A stretch of DNA of 42,089 nucleotides, taken from Comamonadaceae bacterium OH2545_COT-014. GTDB taxonomy: Bacteria > Pseudomonadota > Gammaproteobacteria > Burkholderiales > Burkholderiaceae_C. The stretch lies in the NCBI GenBank assembly GCA_003859965.1, contig RQYR01000026.1, positions 1 through 42,089 of the forward strand, read 5' to 3'. Below, one piece after another: positions 26,877-37,217 of the stretch (position 1 is its first letter; every line of letters begins with the position of its first letter). The position numbers were made by a program, and so were the translations under genes. The notes beneath the pieces were generated by a model. The model had not been told where the DNA came from, made no database searches, and saw only the letters and a list, made by a program, of their open reading frames with translations.

Positions 26877-27664
26877 TATTTTGGCGATTAATGTTGAATT
26901 GGCGGTTGATTTTTTTGAGATGTTCTAGTTTTTAATGGTGTTTAAAATAAGAAACGTGATCATTGTGTGGTAATTTCTTGAAAATTTAGGAAAAAGGTGT
27001 GGCAGCTATTGCAAGTTGCTGTGCGCCTGGTTGCCCGGGATTTAAGCATCAGCGATGCAAAGCTGTTCGGCATCTCGGTGCGCAGCACCAATAATCTGTG
27101 TTGTGTCTCCGTTATTTCCTTGGCCCAGTATTGCTCCAATCAATTTCTTTCCACTGTCGAGAGTGAGGCCGACGAACATTGCCGCTAATTTGGCCTTGGG
27201 CGTTTCAAAGCAAGCGCGGGCGTGGTGCTGGTTGTAGAAAACTATCGTCTTTGGTCTTCTCAAGCGAAGCGACTACGGTTAATACCGGGAGATTGTCCCG
27301 AATCCCTCTAAAGCCACGCTTTAAGCTATCATTGGAATCGTCAAGGTTGTGCTTCCCCTCAGCAACGTCATTTTCGAACCGATGACTGGTGTGGCTCACA
27401 ATGGGCTGGTTAATCTCGACTTGGAAAAGAGCTTTTGAGTCAATTTCAGCAAAACGGATTTGTTAAAGGCTCCCAGGCACGTCAATAGGGATCGAGTCTT
27501 TCTGGAGTTATGCTCTGGATGTCGGATGGCACATTTTATTGACGTGCATCTTAAGGAGAGCGTAGTTCACACCAACTTCTTGCCTTCGTGACCTTTACAA
27601 AATTCTGCTTAAAATGCTTAGGAGCGATTATTTTTGAGGTATGTTTGTGTACTAGACTCCTCTG
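26877..27664. other. AT-rich, gene-poor stretch with possible gene debris
   Basis: No intact gene is supported. Two overlapping minus-strand frames (27205-27399, 64 aa, and 27042-27263, 73 aa) have protein-like composition and could be one old gene split by a frameshift in the overlap, but I recognise neither. A perfect 11-bp inverted repeat (27477-27487 with 27537-27547) encloses 49 bases. This is consistent with decayed insertion or recombination at the junction of two gene groups. Confidence 0.4.
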
Positions 27665-28423
27665 CTAAAATGAATCAATTGGCAAATATATTACAATATC
27701 GGCGTTCTGATTTTCAATGACCACTGTCCAAAATTCTTTGTCCCGGGCGGTTAGTGGCAAGTAGGCTAACATTTCGATTGGTTTTCCTGTATTGTCTAAG
27801 GATTTTTTAATATAAAAATATTTATCCGGAAACCTTGCGAGAAGATCGCTGACGGGGCGTGCTTCTTTTAAAATGGTGCTTCGTTCGCTTTTGTAGCTTT
27901 TCCATAGGGTTGTCTGTAGGGATAAAGGGAATCCGTTAATTGCGGATATGGTCATTTCTAGTTTTTCTTGATTTTCCATAGGGCGGAGTGCTAATAAAGA
28001 GGGGCCTTCAAATAAATGAGGTCTCCTGGCGAAGGGGGTTCGTGTGTATAAATTTTGGGGTAGCTCTGATTGGTGAATTACTCTGAATCGATCATATTCG
28101 AAGATTGTGTATATTGGTCGTGCATTCCACATGGTCCATAGACCATATGCTAGAGCTAAAGCTTGTATGGTGACAGTAATGCAGATGTCAAAAAAGATTT
28201 CGCGCCTAGTCTTTTTTGGTGTGAATGTGACAAAAGTGATCGCCGGTCCTATAATAAGATTCACTGCCATTGTTAATTCAAAAATCCGCTGCCCTTCGGA
28301 TATTTTTTCATAGGGGAAAGGGTACCAAGCCTTAAGGGCCAAAAGGGAAATTATGCCTGTGGTGATGCTGCTTATCACTAAGCTGGCAATAAATGCGCAT
28401 ATTTTCTTGCGGAAGTGGTGCAT
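27665..28423 (-). CDS. Type IV pilin accessory protein (TfpX/TfpZ family)
   Basis: The 252-residue protein has membrane helices near residues 10-30, 48-68 and 80-98. The family-typical text includes LKAWYPFPYEKISEG, a second helix ending IIGPAITFVTF, TPKKTRREIFFD, ALAYGLWTMWNARP and FEYDRFRVI. In Pseudomonas, TfpX, TfpY and TfpZ are encoded beside particular pilin alleles and raise their surface assembly; FimB of Dichelobacter is similar. Here the gene is on the opposite strand to pilA and over 4 kb away, with the sugar genes between, which is not the usual order. The ribosome site is weak (AAAAAAAAGA). Low GC content matches the rest of the pilin block. The role in assembly is from family knowledge. 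Confidence 0.8.
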   Translation of the reverse strand: MHHFRKKICAFIASLVISSITTGIISLLALKAWYPFPYEKISEGQRIFELTMAVNLIIGPAITFVTFTPKKTRREIFFDICITVTIQALALAYGLWTMWNARPIYTIFEYDRFRVIHQSELPQNLYTRTPFARRPHLFEGPSLLALRPMENQEKLEMTISAINGFPLSLQTTLWKSYKSERSTILKEARPVSDLLARFPDKYFYIKKSLDNTGKPIEMLAYLPLTARDKEFWTVVIENQNADIVIYLPIDSF

Positions 28424-28554
28424 AAATCTTTTTTTTGGGGTAATTGTTACGGACGTGAGGGTAGGGTATTATTTGCGCATAGAGCGCTGCTGTCAATTGT
28501 TGCGTTGATAATTAAAATGAACGCTAGCGCTGGCTCAATATTTTTACTGTTTAC

Positions 28555-30093
28555 ATGATGGCTGGTTTGGCTGGGCTATTAATAGTGGTCTCCTGGCTCT
28601 GGCCCTTCACCTACGGCCCCACGGCCGCCACGTTGCCTTATCTTGCCTCCGCCACGGCGGGGGCGCTGCTGCTGGCGCTGTGGCCGCAGCGCGCGCCGCA
28701 GGGCGGGGCGGCGGTGATGGCGGGGGGCTGGCTGCTGGCGGCTGCGCTGAGCGCGGTGGTGGCGCTTTTGCAGTATTTCAACCTGGAAGGGCCGTTTTTC
28801 CCCTGGTTCAATCAGGCCAGGCCCGGGCAGGCTTTTGGCAACCTGCGGCAGCCGAACCAGCTGGCGTCTTTGCTGGTGATCGGGCTGCTGGCCTTGGGCT
28901 GGTGTGCCCAGCGCCAACGCACGGTGCGGCAAGCGGCGCCGTGGCTGGCGGCCTTGTTGCTGGCGGCGCTGGCGGCCACGGCGTCGCGCGTTGGGGCGGT
29001 GGCGCTGCTGGCGCTGGCGGCCATGGCCGGTTGGTGGGCTTGGCGCGCCGGTCAGGGCCGGCGTGCGCTGGGGTGGCTGGGAGCCGGTTTGGCGCTGTAT
29101 GCCGTGGCCGCGCTGGCGTTGCCCTGGGCGCTGCAGGCGGGCGGCGGCGGCGCTGGGCGTGATTTGCTGGAGCGTTTGCAAAATGCCGAAGGCACTTGCG
29201 GCAGCCGCCTGATTCTTTGGCGCAACGTGCTGCACCTGATCGGGCTGCGGCCGTGGACGGGCTGGGGCTGGGGCGAGCTGGATTACGCCCATTACATCAC
29301 GCTGTATGACGGGCCGCGCTTTTGTCACATTCTGGACCATGCCCACAATTTGCCGCTGCATCTGGCCGTGGAGCTGGGCGTGCCCGTGGCTGTGGCCGCA
29401 TGCGCGGCGCTGGCTTGGCTGGTGTGGCGCGGTCGCCCCTGGGCAGAGCGCGATAGCGCGCGCCAAATGGCTTGGGGGGTGCTGGCCGTGATCGGCATTC
29501 ACAGCCTGGTGGAATATCCGCTGTGGTATGGGCCGTTTCAGATTGCTGCCCTGCTTTGCATCGGCTTGCTGTGGTGCACGCGCCCGCGCACGCAGCCCGC
29601 GCAAGCGGATGAGGAGGTGCCGGGTGGCCGCCGCGCCTCTTGCTGGCGCATGGCGCGGTGGGCGGTGGCGCTGCTGGTGCTGGCGGCCGTGGCTTACACG
29701 GGGTGGGACTATCGCCGCGTGAGCCAGATTTATCTGCCGCCTGAAAAGCGGGCAGCGCCCTACCGCATGGATGCCATGGCACATGCCCGGCAGTCGCGTT
29801 TGTTTGCGGGCGTGGTGCGCTTTGCGGAAGTCACCACGTATCCGGCCACGCGGGAAAACGCTTCGTGGCTGCTGCCTGCGGCGCTCAAGACGTTGCATTT
29901 TTCGCCGGAGCCGCGTGTGGCCATCAAAGTGATTGAGTCCGCCACGCTGCTGGGGCAGGATGCGTTGGCGCTGCAGCATTTGCGGCGGTTCAAGGCCGCC
30001 TTTCCCAAAGCCCATGCGCTATGGCGCGAGGAAAACCAGCGCATGCAGGGTGGCGCGCCGCGCGCTGAGGTGCCGCTACTGGACGCACGCTAA
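28555..30093 (+). CDS. PglL/TfpO-like O-oligosaccharyltransferase (Wzy_C family)
   Basis: The 512-residue membrane protein has about eleven hydrophobic helices. The PglL_A signature region FGNLRQPNQLASLLV is near residue 98. A periplasmic loop carries the catalytic-type HAHNLPLHLAVELGVP (about 262-277), then VEYPLWYGPF, and a soluble C-terminal domain follows. PglL and TfpO enzymes transfer lipid-linked glycans to Ser/Thr of pilins and other exported proteins. Ligases of O-antigen share the fold, but the QPN and VEYPLWYG motifs and the pilin context favour protein glycosylation. GC content jumps sharply here compared with the preceding 5 kb, so this gene may be older chromosomal stock at the edge of the island. 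ATG 28555 or 28558 starts the first helix, with no clear ribosome site. Confidence 0.85.
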   Translation: MMAGLAGLLIVVSWLWPFTYGPTAATLPYLASATAGALLLALWPQRAPQGGAAVMAGGWLLAAALSAVVALLQYFNLEGPFFPWFNQARPGQAFGNLRQPNQLASLLVIGLLALGWCAQRQRTVRQAAPWLAALLLAALAATASRVGAVALLALAAMAGWWAWRAGQGRRALGWLGAGLALYAVAALALPWALQAGGGGAGRDLLERLQNAEGTCGSRLILWRNVLHLIGLRPWTGWGWGELDYAHYITLYDGPRFCHILDHAHNLPLHLAVELGVPVAVAACAALAWLVWRGRPWAERDSARQMAWGVLAVIGIHSLVEYPLWYGPFQIAALLCIGLLWCTRPRTQPAQADEEVPGGRRASCWRMARWAVALLVLAAVAYTGWDYRRVSQIYLPPEKRAAPYRMDAMAHARQSRLFAGVVRFAEVTTYPATRENASWLLPAALKTLHFSPEPRVAIKVIESATLLGQDALALQHLRRFKAAFPKAHALWREENQRMQGGAPRAEVPLLDAR

Positions 30094-30311
30094 AGAGTGC
30101 GGCGCGGGGGCAAAGCAGCAGACTCGGGGGCTTTTGTCGCGCGCAAGTGAACAGCTGCCCAGGCTCGGCCATAGGGCGTGTGACATAGCTCACGCAAGCT
30201 CGATTTTGAATTCAAAAGTACCTATTTCAAGGCCGCTTGACGCCGTGCGGGCGTTCACTTTCATGCATGATCGCCGACTTTGCAACGATAGGTTACAAAG
30301 GAGATGAGGCG

Positions 30312-31346
30312 ATGAAACTGGCAAGGATGGGGCGCCGCATGTGCGCCTTGACGGGGCTGGCGATGTGGCTGGGGGCCGCATGGATGGCGGCAGTGGCACA
30401 ACCGGCGCACGCGCTGGAGTTGCGCATTGGCAATGTGCAAGTGGACGAGTCGCCCGTGGGGCGGGGCTCGCACAAGTTTGCCGCGCTGGTGCAGGAAAAA
30501 TCCGGGGGGCGCATCAAGGTCACGGTGCTCAATGGCGGCAAGGCGGGTTCCGACACGGACATGCGTGAGAAGCTGGTCAAGGGCGAACTGGAAATCATGG
30601 CCGCCAGCGCCACGCTGTTTGCCAGCGCGGCCAAGGAGGTGGCTTTGTGGGACACCCCGTTTCTTTTTGCCAGCTACGCCGAGGCGGATGCCATTTTGGA
30701 CGGCATGCCAGGCCGCAAGGTGCTGGAAACGCTAGCCCCCAAAGGCATGATTGGGCTGGCTTACTGGGAAAACGGATTCCGCAACCTGACCAACAGCCTG
30801 CGCCCGGTGACAAAGCTGGAAGATTTGCAGAACCTGCGCCTGCGCGTGCAGCAGAGCGAAGTGTTCATCAACATGTTCAAGGCCTTTGGCACGCAGGTGC
30901 AGCCCATGCCGTTTCCGCAGGTGTATGGCGCCTTGCAGAACAAAGCCATTGACGCACAGGAAAATCCGCTGCCGGTCATCGTTTCGGCCAAGCTGCATGA
31001 AGTGCAGGGGTATTTGACCTTGACGCGTCACTCTTATTCGCCTTTTCTGGTTGCCGCTTCCCGGCAGTGGTGGGACACGCTCAAGCCTGAAGACCAGAAA
31101 ATCATTCGCGACGCCGCTTATGAAACGCGCGTGTCACAGCGTCAGGACGCCCGCCAGGTGGCCGATGCGGCTTTGGCTGAACTGCAGGCCAAGGGCATGA
31201 AGGTCAGTGAACTGCAAGTGGGCGAACGCGCGCGTATCGAACGAAAGCTGGAACAGGTCAACACCAGCATCGCCACCAAAGTTGGGCTGCCGCTGTTCAT
31301 CGAAACCGTGAGCGAATTGCAAAAGCTGCGCCAGACCAAAAAATAA
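30312..31346 (+). CDS. TRAP transporter solute-binding protein, DctP family
   Basis: The 344-residue precursor has a signal peptide (about residues 6-33, ending AHA-LE) and the DctP fold. Visible features are HKFAALVQEKSGGRIKV, VLNGGKAGSDTDMREKLVKGELE, WDTPFLF and ENGFRNLTNSLRPV. The Arg in LQNLRLRVQQSEV is the residue that usually salt-bridges the carboxylate of the ligand, and GALQNKAIDAQENPLP follows. It therefore probably binds an organic acid in the periplasm. The membrane subunits DctQ and DctM are not adjacent, so it must use a distant partner. ATG 30312 has AAAGGAGA 7 bp upstream; the frame open to 30237 is not needed. A strong terminator follows, giving a single-gene transcript. Confidence 0.92.
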   Translation: MKLARMGRRMCALTGLAMWLGAAWMAAVAQPAHALELRIGNVQVDESPVGRGSHKFAALVQEKSGGRIKVTVLNGGKAGSDTDMREKLVKGELEIMAASATLFASAAKEVALWDTPFLFASYAEADAILDGMPGRKVLETLAPKGMIGLAYWENGFRNLTNSLRPVTKLEDLQNLRLRVQQSEVFINMFKAFGTQVQPMPFPQVYGALQNKAIDAQENPLPVIVSAKLHEVQGYLTLTRHSYSPFLVAASRQWWDTLKPEDQKIIRDAAYETRVSQRQDARQVADAALAELQAKGMKVSELQVGERARIERKLEQVNTSIATKVGLPLFIETVSELQKLRQTKK

Positions 31347-31405
31347 ACAAACGCGCTGCCTGCTTTTCTTATGCAAAGAAAACAAAGCGCAATTTTGTAA
31401 AAAAC

Positions 31406-31440
31406 AAAAAGCCCGTCACGTGTGTGACGGGCTTTTTTTC
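31406..31440. terminator. Intrinsic terminator after the TRAP binding protein
   Basis: A perfect 9-bp stem GCCCGTCAC (31411-31419) and GTGACGGGC (31424-31432) encloses a 4-base loop. It is flanked by five A and seven T residues. Confidence 0.9.
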
Positions 31441-31634
31441 TAGAGGCAAATGCCTTGGCTGTGGGGGTGAAAGTGGCTGAACCTCAGGCTGCGGATAGCC
31501 AGTAGCCTGCGTTGAAGGGGCTGCTCATGCGCAGTGCCAGCGGCGAAATGTCGACCAGTTTGTCGGTCGGCATTTTTTCGCCCATTTCCCCGGCAGGATC
31601 ACCGCCAGCAGCGGCATGGTTTTGGGCCTCGTTC

Positions 31635-31669
31635 GCCCGTTCTGCTTGGCCATTTTGTGCAGAACGGGC
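31635..31669. other. Hairpin at the 3' end of the barstar-like gene
   Basis: An 11-bp perfect stem (GCCCGTTCTGC at 31635-31645, GCAGAACGGGC at 31659-31669) has a 13-base loop. Its base touches the stop codon of the minus-strand inhibitor gene. There is no T tract on either strand, so it may stabilise the mRNA end more than terminate. The 190 bp between it and the previous terminator hold nothing I can identify. Confidence 0.6.
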
Positions 31670-32178
31670 TACAGAAAAGAATAGAAGCAGCGGAAGGCGA
31701 TTTTTCGGTCGTTCCAGTAATCGGCGGCATCGCGGAAGATGTCGAGCAATTGCTCGCGTGCTTCTTTGTCGAACTTGGCTGTGGCGGGTATTTGCTCCAG
31801 TACAACCACAAAACCGGGCTGTGGACCGCTTTTGTGCAGCGGGTCCGTCATGCAGTCGTACAGGGCGTCAAAGTTTTTGCCGAAGTGCGGCGGAAACGTG
31901 AACTGCGCGGCAATCGACTCCAGCACATCCTGCTTGGTTTGCGCCTGGGCCAAGTTGGCATAGAGGAAGTGCTGGCCCAGCTGGGCGGCAGCCTCTTGCA
32001 AATCGTGCGCGTGGAAGGCGCGAATGGACTGCACGATATTGGTGCGCACGCCTTTGAGCGGCATGTCTTGGGGGGGACGAAGTGGCGTATCCATCTCCGC
32101 TGCTTTCTCTTGGTTCAAAAAACCGGTTGGCTGGGGTGGGTGATGCCCCACGGGCTGAAACAGTTCTCGCGCTTTCAT
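31669..32178 (-). CDS. Barstar-family ribonuclease inhibitor
   Basis: The 169-residue cytosolic protein has a C-terminal barstar domain (about residues 50-169). Visible parts are QSIRAFHAHDLQEAAAQLG, FTFPPHFGKNFDALYDCMTDP, the acidic stretch GFVVVLEQIP and LLDIFRDAADYWNDR. Barstar blocks the active site of barnase-type RNases with an acidic helix. Here it would protect the cell from the RNase encoded just upstream, before that enzyme is exported. The ATG at 32178 overlaps the RNase stop by 4 bp, showing translational coupling. The first 45 residues are an unconserved Pro/Gln-rich extension; an internal Met (MPLKGVRTN) would give the usual family start. The hairpin at 31635-31669 marks its 3' end. 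Confidence 0.88.
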   Translation of the reverse strand: MKARELFQPVGHHPPQPTGFLNQEKAAEMDTPLRPPQDMPLKGVRTNIVQSIRAFHAHDLQEAAAQLGQHFLYANLAQAQTKQDVLESIAAQFTFPPHFGKNFDALYDCMTDPLHKSGPQPGFVVVLEQIPATAKFDKEAREQLLDIFRDAADYWNDRKIAFRCFYSFL

Positions 32179-32597
32179 GGCTGGATCTTCCTGAAACTGG
32201 CGTAGTGATCGCTCGTGTAGTAGCAAGCCTCGGGCGCCGTGGGCTGCAAACCGCCGCAGACAATGCGCCGGGCGCCCCGGTGGCGCACGCCAGGGGTGCG
32301 GACGGTGTATTCGCGGTAGTAGCCACGCTTCATGACGGGCAGCAGGCGTTCGCGGTTGCCGAAGACAGCGCCATCCTTGTCGAAAGGAAACGGGCCGCCA
32401 GCCAGAATCAAGCGGTACGTCTTCTGGCCGGAGCGAGGCAGCTCGGCGACGGCGATGGTGGTCGCCACCGCTGTGGACGAAGGCTCACCCCACCACAGCC
32501 CGCGCGCATGTGCTGCACTGCCGCCCACCACCATGGCAAGCAGCAGTGAGGCCGCTGCCAACGGTTTGGCGGCATGCAATGCCGCTGTTCGCAACAT
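32175..32597 (-). CDS. Secreted guanyl-specific ribonuclease (barnase/RNase Sa type)
   Basis: The 140-residue precursor has a signal peptide (about residues 1-31, ending SAAHA-RG). The mature domain of about 105 residues contains the family sequence LPRSGQKTYRLILAGGPFPFDKDG, with VFGNRERLLP holding the catalytic Glu region. YYREYTV, ARRIVCGG and a final CYYTSDHYASFRKI with the catalytic His follow. Such enzymes cut RNA after guanosine outside the cytosol. The two Cys (in RRIVCGG and EACYYT) could form a disulfide. A ribosome site AAAGG precedes ATG 32597. It forms a coupled two-gene operon with the barstar-like gene, the same logic as barnase-barstar of Bacillus, where the two genes are separate. 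Confidence 0.9.
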   Translation of the reverse strand: MLRTAALHAAKPLAAASLLLAMVVGGSAAHARGLWWGEPSSTAVATTIAVAELPRSGQKTYRLILAGGPFPFDKDGAVFGNRERLLPVMKRGYYREYTVRTPGVRHRGARRIVCGGLQPTAPEACYYTSDHYASFRKIQP

Positions 32598-32748
32598 GAA
32601 TCACACCTTTCCGGCAAACCTCTGGTTTACCCGAAAAAATCAACGCGCTAGTGTGCCTGATTGGGGGGCAAAAAGCAAGACTCTGCTTAAAAAGCAGGCA
32701 GCCAACTGGCATGACGCCGGCTGATTCAAGTTGGTGTTTACTTTCTCT

Positions 32749-35112
<2,364 letters not shown>

Positions 35113-35324
35113 GAAAGCGCCTGGGAGGCTGTTGCGTTGCACAAGGAAGGTGCCATTTTAGAGACAGTCGCTGGAAATGGCTTGGTGCCCAATATCCTTT
35201 CTGGGCAGTATTGACGGGCTTTGCTGCTATTGTTTTTGATGTTTGGTACGGTGTGGCGGGCTTGTCGTCACACGGGGTTGCTTGCGGCCCGCATGGCGGG
35301 AGCCCCGGCGCTATACTGCCCGCC

Positions 35325-35389
35325 AGCGCCGATTTGCTTTCCTGCTTGCGGGCGCTCTTACAAATGCAGCTAAAGACGGAACCCGCAAG
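35325..35389 (+). promoter_or_regulatory. SAM-II-type riboswitch upstream of metX
   Basis: The layout of the metA/SAM-II motif is present. P1 is AGCGCC (35325-35330) with GGCGCT (35351-35356). The conserved GATTT follows P1 directly, and AAATGCAGCTAAAG occurs at 35362-35375. Pseudoknot pairing is possible between loop bases TTCC (35339-35342) and GGAA (35378-35381), and TGC (35343-35345) with GCA (35366-35368). A competing 8-bp stem CTTGCGGG (35345-35352) with CCCGCAAG (35382-35389) would break P1, a plausible switch. SAM binding should lower metX expression. Confidence 0.85.
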
Positions 35390-35390
35390 A

Positions 35391-35425
35391 AACCCGGTTT
35401 CGGCTTTGGCGAACCGGGTTTTTTG
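35391..35425 (+). terminator. Intrinsic terminator in the metX leader
   Basis: The stem AACCCGGTT (35391-35399) and AACCGGGTT (35412-35420) has a 12-base loop and is followed by a T run to 35424, only 7 bp before the metX ATG. It sits directly after the SAM-II motif, so the riboswitch may act through transcription termination. Because it occupies the ribosome-site region, it could also hide initiation. Confidence 0.82.
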
Positions 35426-35431
35426 TTGCCT

Positions 35432-36571
35432 ATGTCTTTCATCGCCACGCCGCGGCTCATGCGGTTTGACGCACCGCTGACGCTGCAAAGCGGCGCCAGC
35501 CTCGGCGGCTACCAGCTTGCCTACGAAACCTACGGCACGCTCAATGCCGCGTGCGACAACGCGGTGCTGGTGTGCCACGCGCTCAATGCTTCGCACCATG
35601 TGGCCGGGGTGTACGAAGGCCAGCCCAAAAGCGAAGGCTGGTGGAACAACATGATTGGCCCCGGCAAAAGCGTGGACACCAACCGCTTTTTCGTCATCGG
35701 CGTCAACAACCTCGGCTCGTGCTTCGGCTCCACCGGGCCGAAAGACGTGAACCCCGCCACGGGCAGCGCCTGGGGGGCGGATTTTCCCGTTGTCACCGTG
35801 GAAGACTGGGTGGCCGCGCAGGCCCGTCTGCTGGACGCGCTGGGCATCGGGCAGCTCGCCGCCGTGATGGGCGGCAGCCTGGGCGGTATGCAGGCGCTGA
35901 GCTGGACGCTTCAATTTCCGGAGCGCGTGCGGCACGCCGTGGTGATTGCCAGCGCCCCCAACCTCACGGCCGAGAACATCGCCTTCAACGAAGTGGCGCG
36001 CCGCGCCATCGTGACCGACCCGGACTTTCACGGCGGCCACTATGGCCGGCATGGCGTGCTGCCGCGGCGCGGCCTGCGCATCGCGCGCATGATTGGCCAC
36101 ATCACGTATCTGAGCGACGACGTGATGAACGCCAAGTTCGGCCGCGCGCTGCGCGAAGCCGTGGCCAGCCACGCCAGCGGCTACAAGTTCAGCACGCAGG
36201 ACATCGAGTTCCAGATCGAAAGCTACCTGCGCCACCAGGGCGACAAGTTCAGCGACTATTTCGACGCCAACACCTACCTGCTGATCACCCGCGCGCTGGA
36301 CTACTTCGACCCCGCGCGCGCCTTTGGCGGCGACCTCACGGCCGCGCTGGCGCGCACCCGGGCGCGCTTTCTGCTGGCCAGCTTCAGCACCGACTGGCGC
36401 TTCTCGCCCGCGCGCAGCCGCGAGATCGTCAAAGCCCTGCTCGACAACCGCCGCGAGGTGAGCTACGCCGAGATCGACGCCCCCCACGGCCATGATGCCT
36501 TTTTGCTTGACGACGCCCGCTACATGGGCCTGATCCGCTCCTATTTTGAAAGCAAGGTGGCCCAGCCATGA
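35432..36571 (+). CDS. metX: Homoserine O-acyltransferase MetX
   Basis: MetX activates homoserine at the start of methionine synthesis. The 379-residue alpha/beta-hydrolase has LNASHHVAG (about 51-59), the oxyanion region [12 protein letters not shown], the nucleophile Ser149 in GGSLGGMQ and the catalytic His in [10 protein letters not shown] near the C-terminus. The LNASHHVAG form, in contrast to the GDSHAAG form, is what I recall from proteobacterial MetX enzymes that use succinyl-CoA, so O-succinyltransferase activity is likely. ATG 35432 fits the family start and lies just after the terminator; no Shine-Dalgarno is visible, which fits control within the leader. Its stop overlaps the metW start by 4 bp. 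A SAM-II-like switch upstream gives feedback by the pathway end product. Confidence 0.96.
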   Translation: MSFIATPRLMRFDAPLTLQSGASLGGYQLAYETYGTLNAACDNAVLVCHALNASHHVAGVYEGQPKSEGWWNNMIGPGKSVDTNRFFVIGVNNLGSCFGSTGPKDVNPATGSAWGADFPVVTVEDWVAAQARLLDALGIGQLAAVMGGSLGGMQALSWTLQFPERVRHAVVIASAPNLTAENIAFNEVARRAIVTDPDFHGGHYGRHGVLPRRGLRIARMIGHITYLSDDVMNAKFGRALREAVASHASGYKFSTQDIEFQIESYLRHQGDKFSDYFDANTYLLITRALDYFDPARAFGGDLTAALARTRARFLLASFSTDWRFSPARSREIVKALLDNRREVSYAEIDAPHGHDAFLLDDARYMGLIRSYFESKVAQP

Positions 36572-37155
36572 GTGATGCCGCCATTCAGCAAGTCATTGCC
36601 TCACTGGTGCCCGAGGGCGCCCACGTGCTCGACCTGGGCTGCGGCGACGGCGCGCTGCTGGAGCGCCTGGCGCGCCAGCGCCGCTGCACCGGCTACGGCA
36701 TCGAGATCGACGACGCCAACGTGCTCGCCTGCGTGCGGCGCGGCGTCAACGTGCTGCAACTCAACCTGCATGAAGGCCTGAGCGCCTTTGGCGACCAGAG
36801 CTTTGACGTGGTGTTGCAAATCGACACCTTGCAGCACCTGCGCAATGCCGAAGTGATGCTGCGCGAAACCGCGCGTGTGGGGCGCATCGGCATCATCGCC
36901 TTCCCCAACTTCGCGCACTGGCCCAACCGCCTGAGCGTGCTGCGCGGGCGCATGCCCGTCACCCGCCGCCTGCCCTACCAGTGGTACGACACGCCCAACA
37001 TCCGCGTGGGCACGTACAAGGACTTCGAGGCGCTGGCCCGCAAGAACGGCTTGCACATTCTGGATGCCTTCGGCCTGCACCAGGGCCGCCCCGTGCGCTG
37101 GCTGCCCAACGCGCGCGCCGGCACCGCCGTTTTCAAAATCGCGCGCGTGACTTAA
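36568..37155 (+). CDS. metW: Methionine biosynthesis protein MetW
   Basis: The 195-residue protein is a methyltransferase-fold partner of MetX that is known to support or regulate its acyltransferase activity in proteobacteria. It shows [16 protein letters not shown] (about residues 19-34), [16 protein letters not shown], the loop [15 protein letters not shown] and [21 protein letters not shown], all typical of Met[14 protein letters not shown] follows near the end. It overlaps metX by 4 bp, so the pair is translationally coupled and shares the riboswitch. There is no obvious terminator in the short gap before the converging SPFH gene. Confidence 0.96.
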   Translation: MSDAAIQQVIASLVPEGAHVLDLGCGDGALLERLARQRRCTGYGIEIDDANVLACVRRGVNVLQLNLHEGLSAFGDQSFDVVLQIDTLQHLRNAEVMLRETARVGRIGIIAFPNFAHWPNRLSVLRGRMPVTRRLPYQWYDTPNIRVGTYKDFEALARKNGLHILDAFGLHQGRPVRWLPNARAGTAVFKIARVT

Positions 37156-37217
37156 AGATGAATAAGTGACCTGAAGCGTTCTGACAAGGCGGGGCGGTTG
37201 GGCTGCCATGGCCTGTC

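Noticed and set aside
28517-28558. 13-codon frame overlapping the start of the PglL-like gene as a leader peptide
   Set aside because: It overlaps the start in an attractive ATGA arrangement, but has no ribosome site or regulatory codons and is too short to judge.
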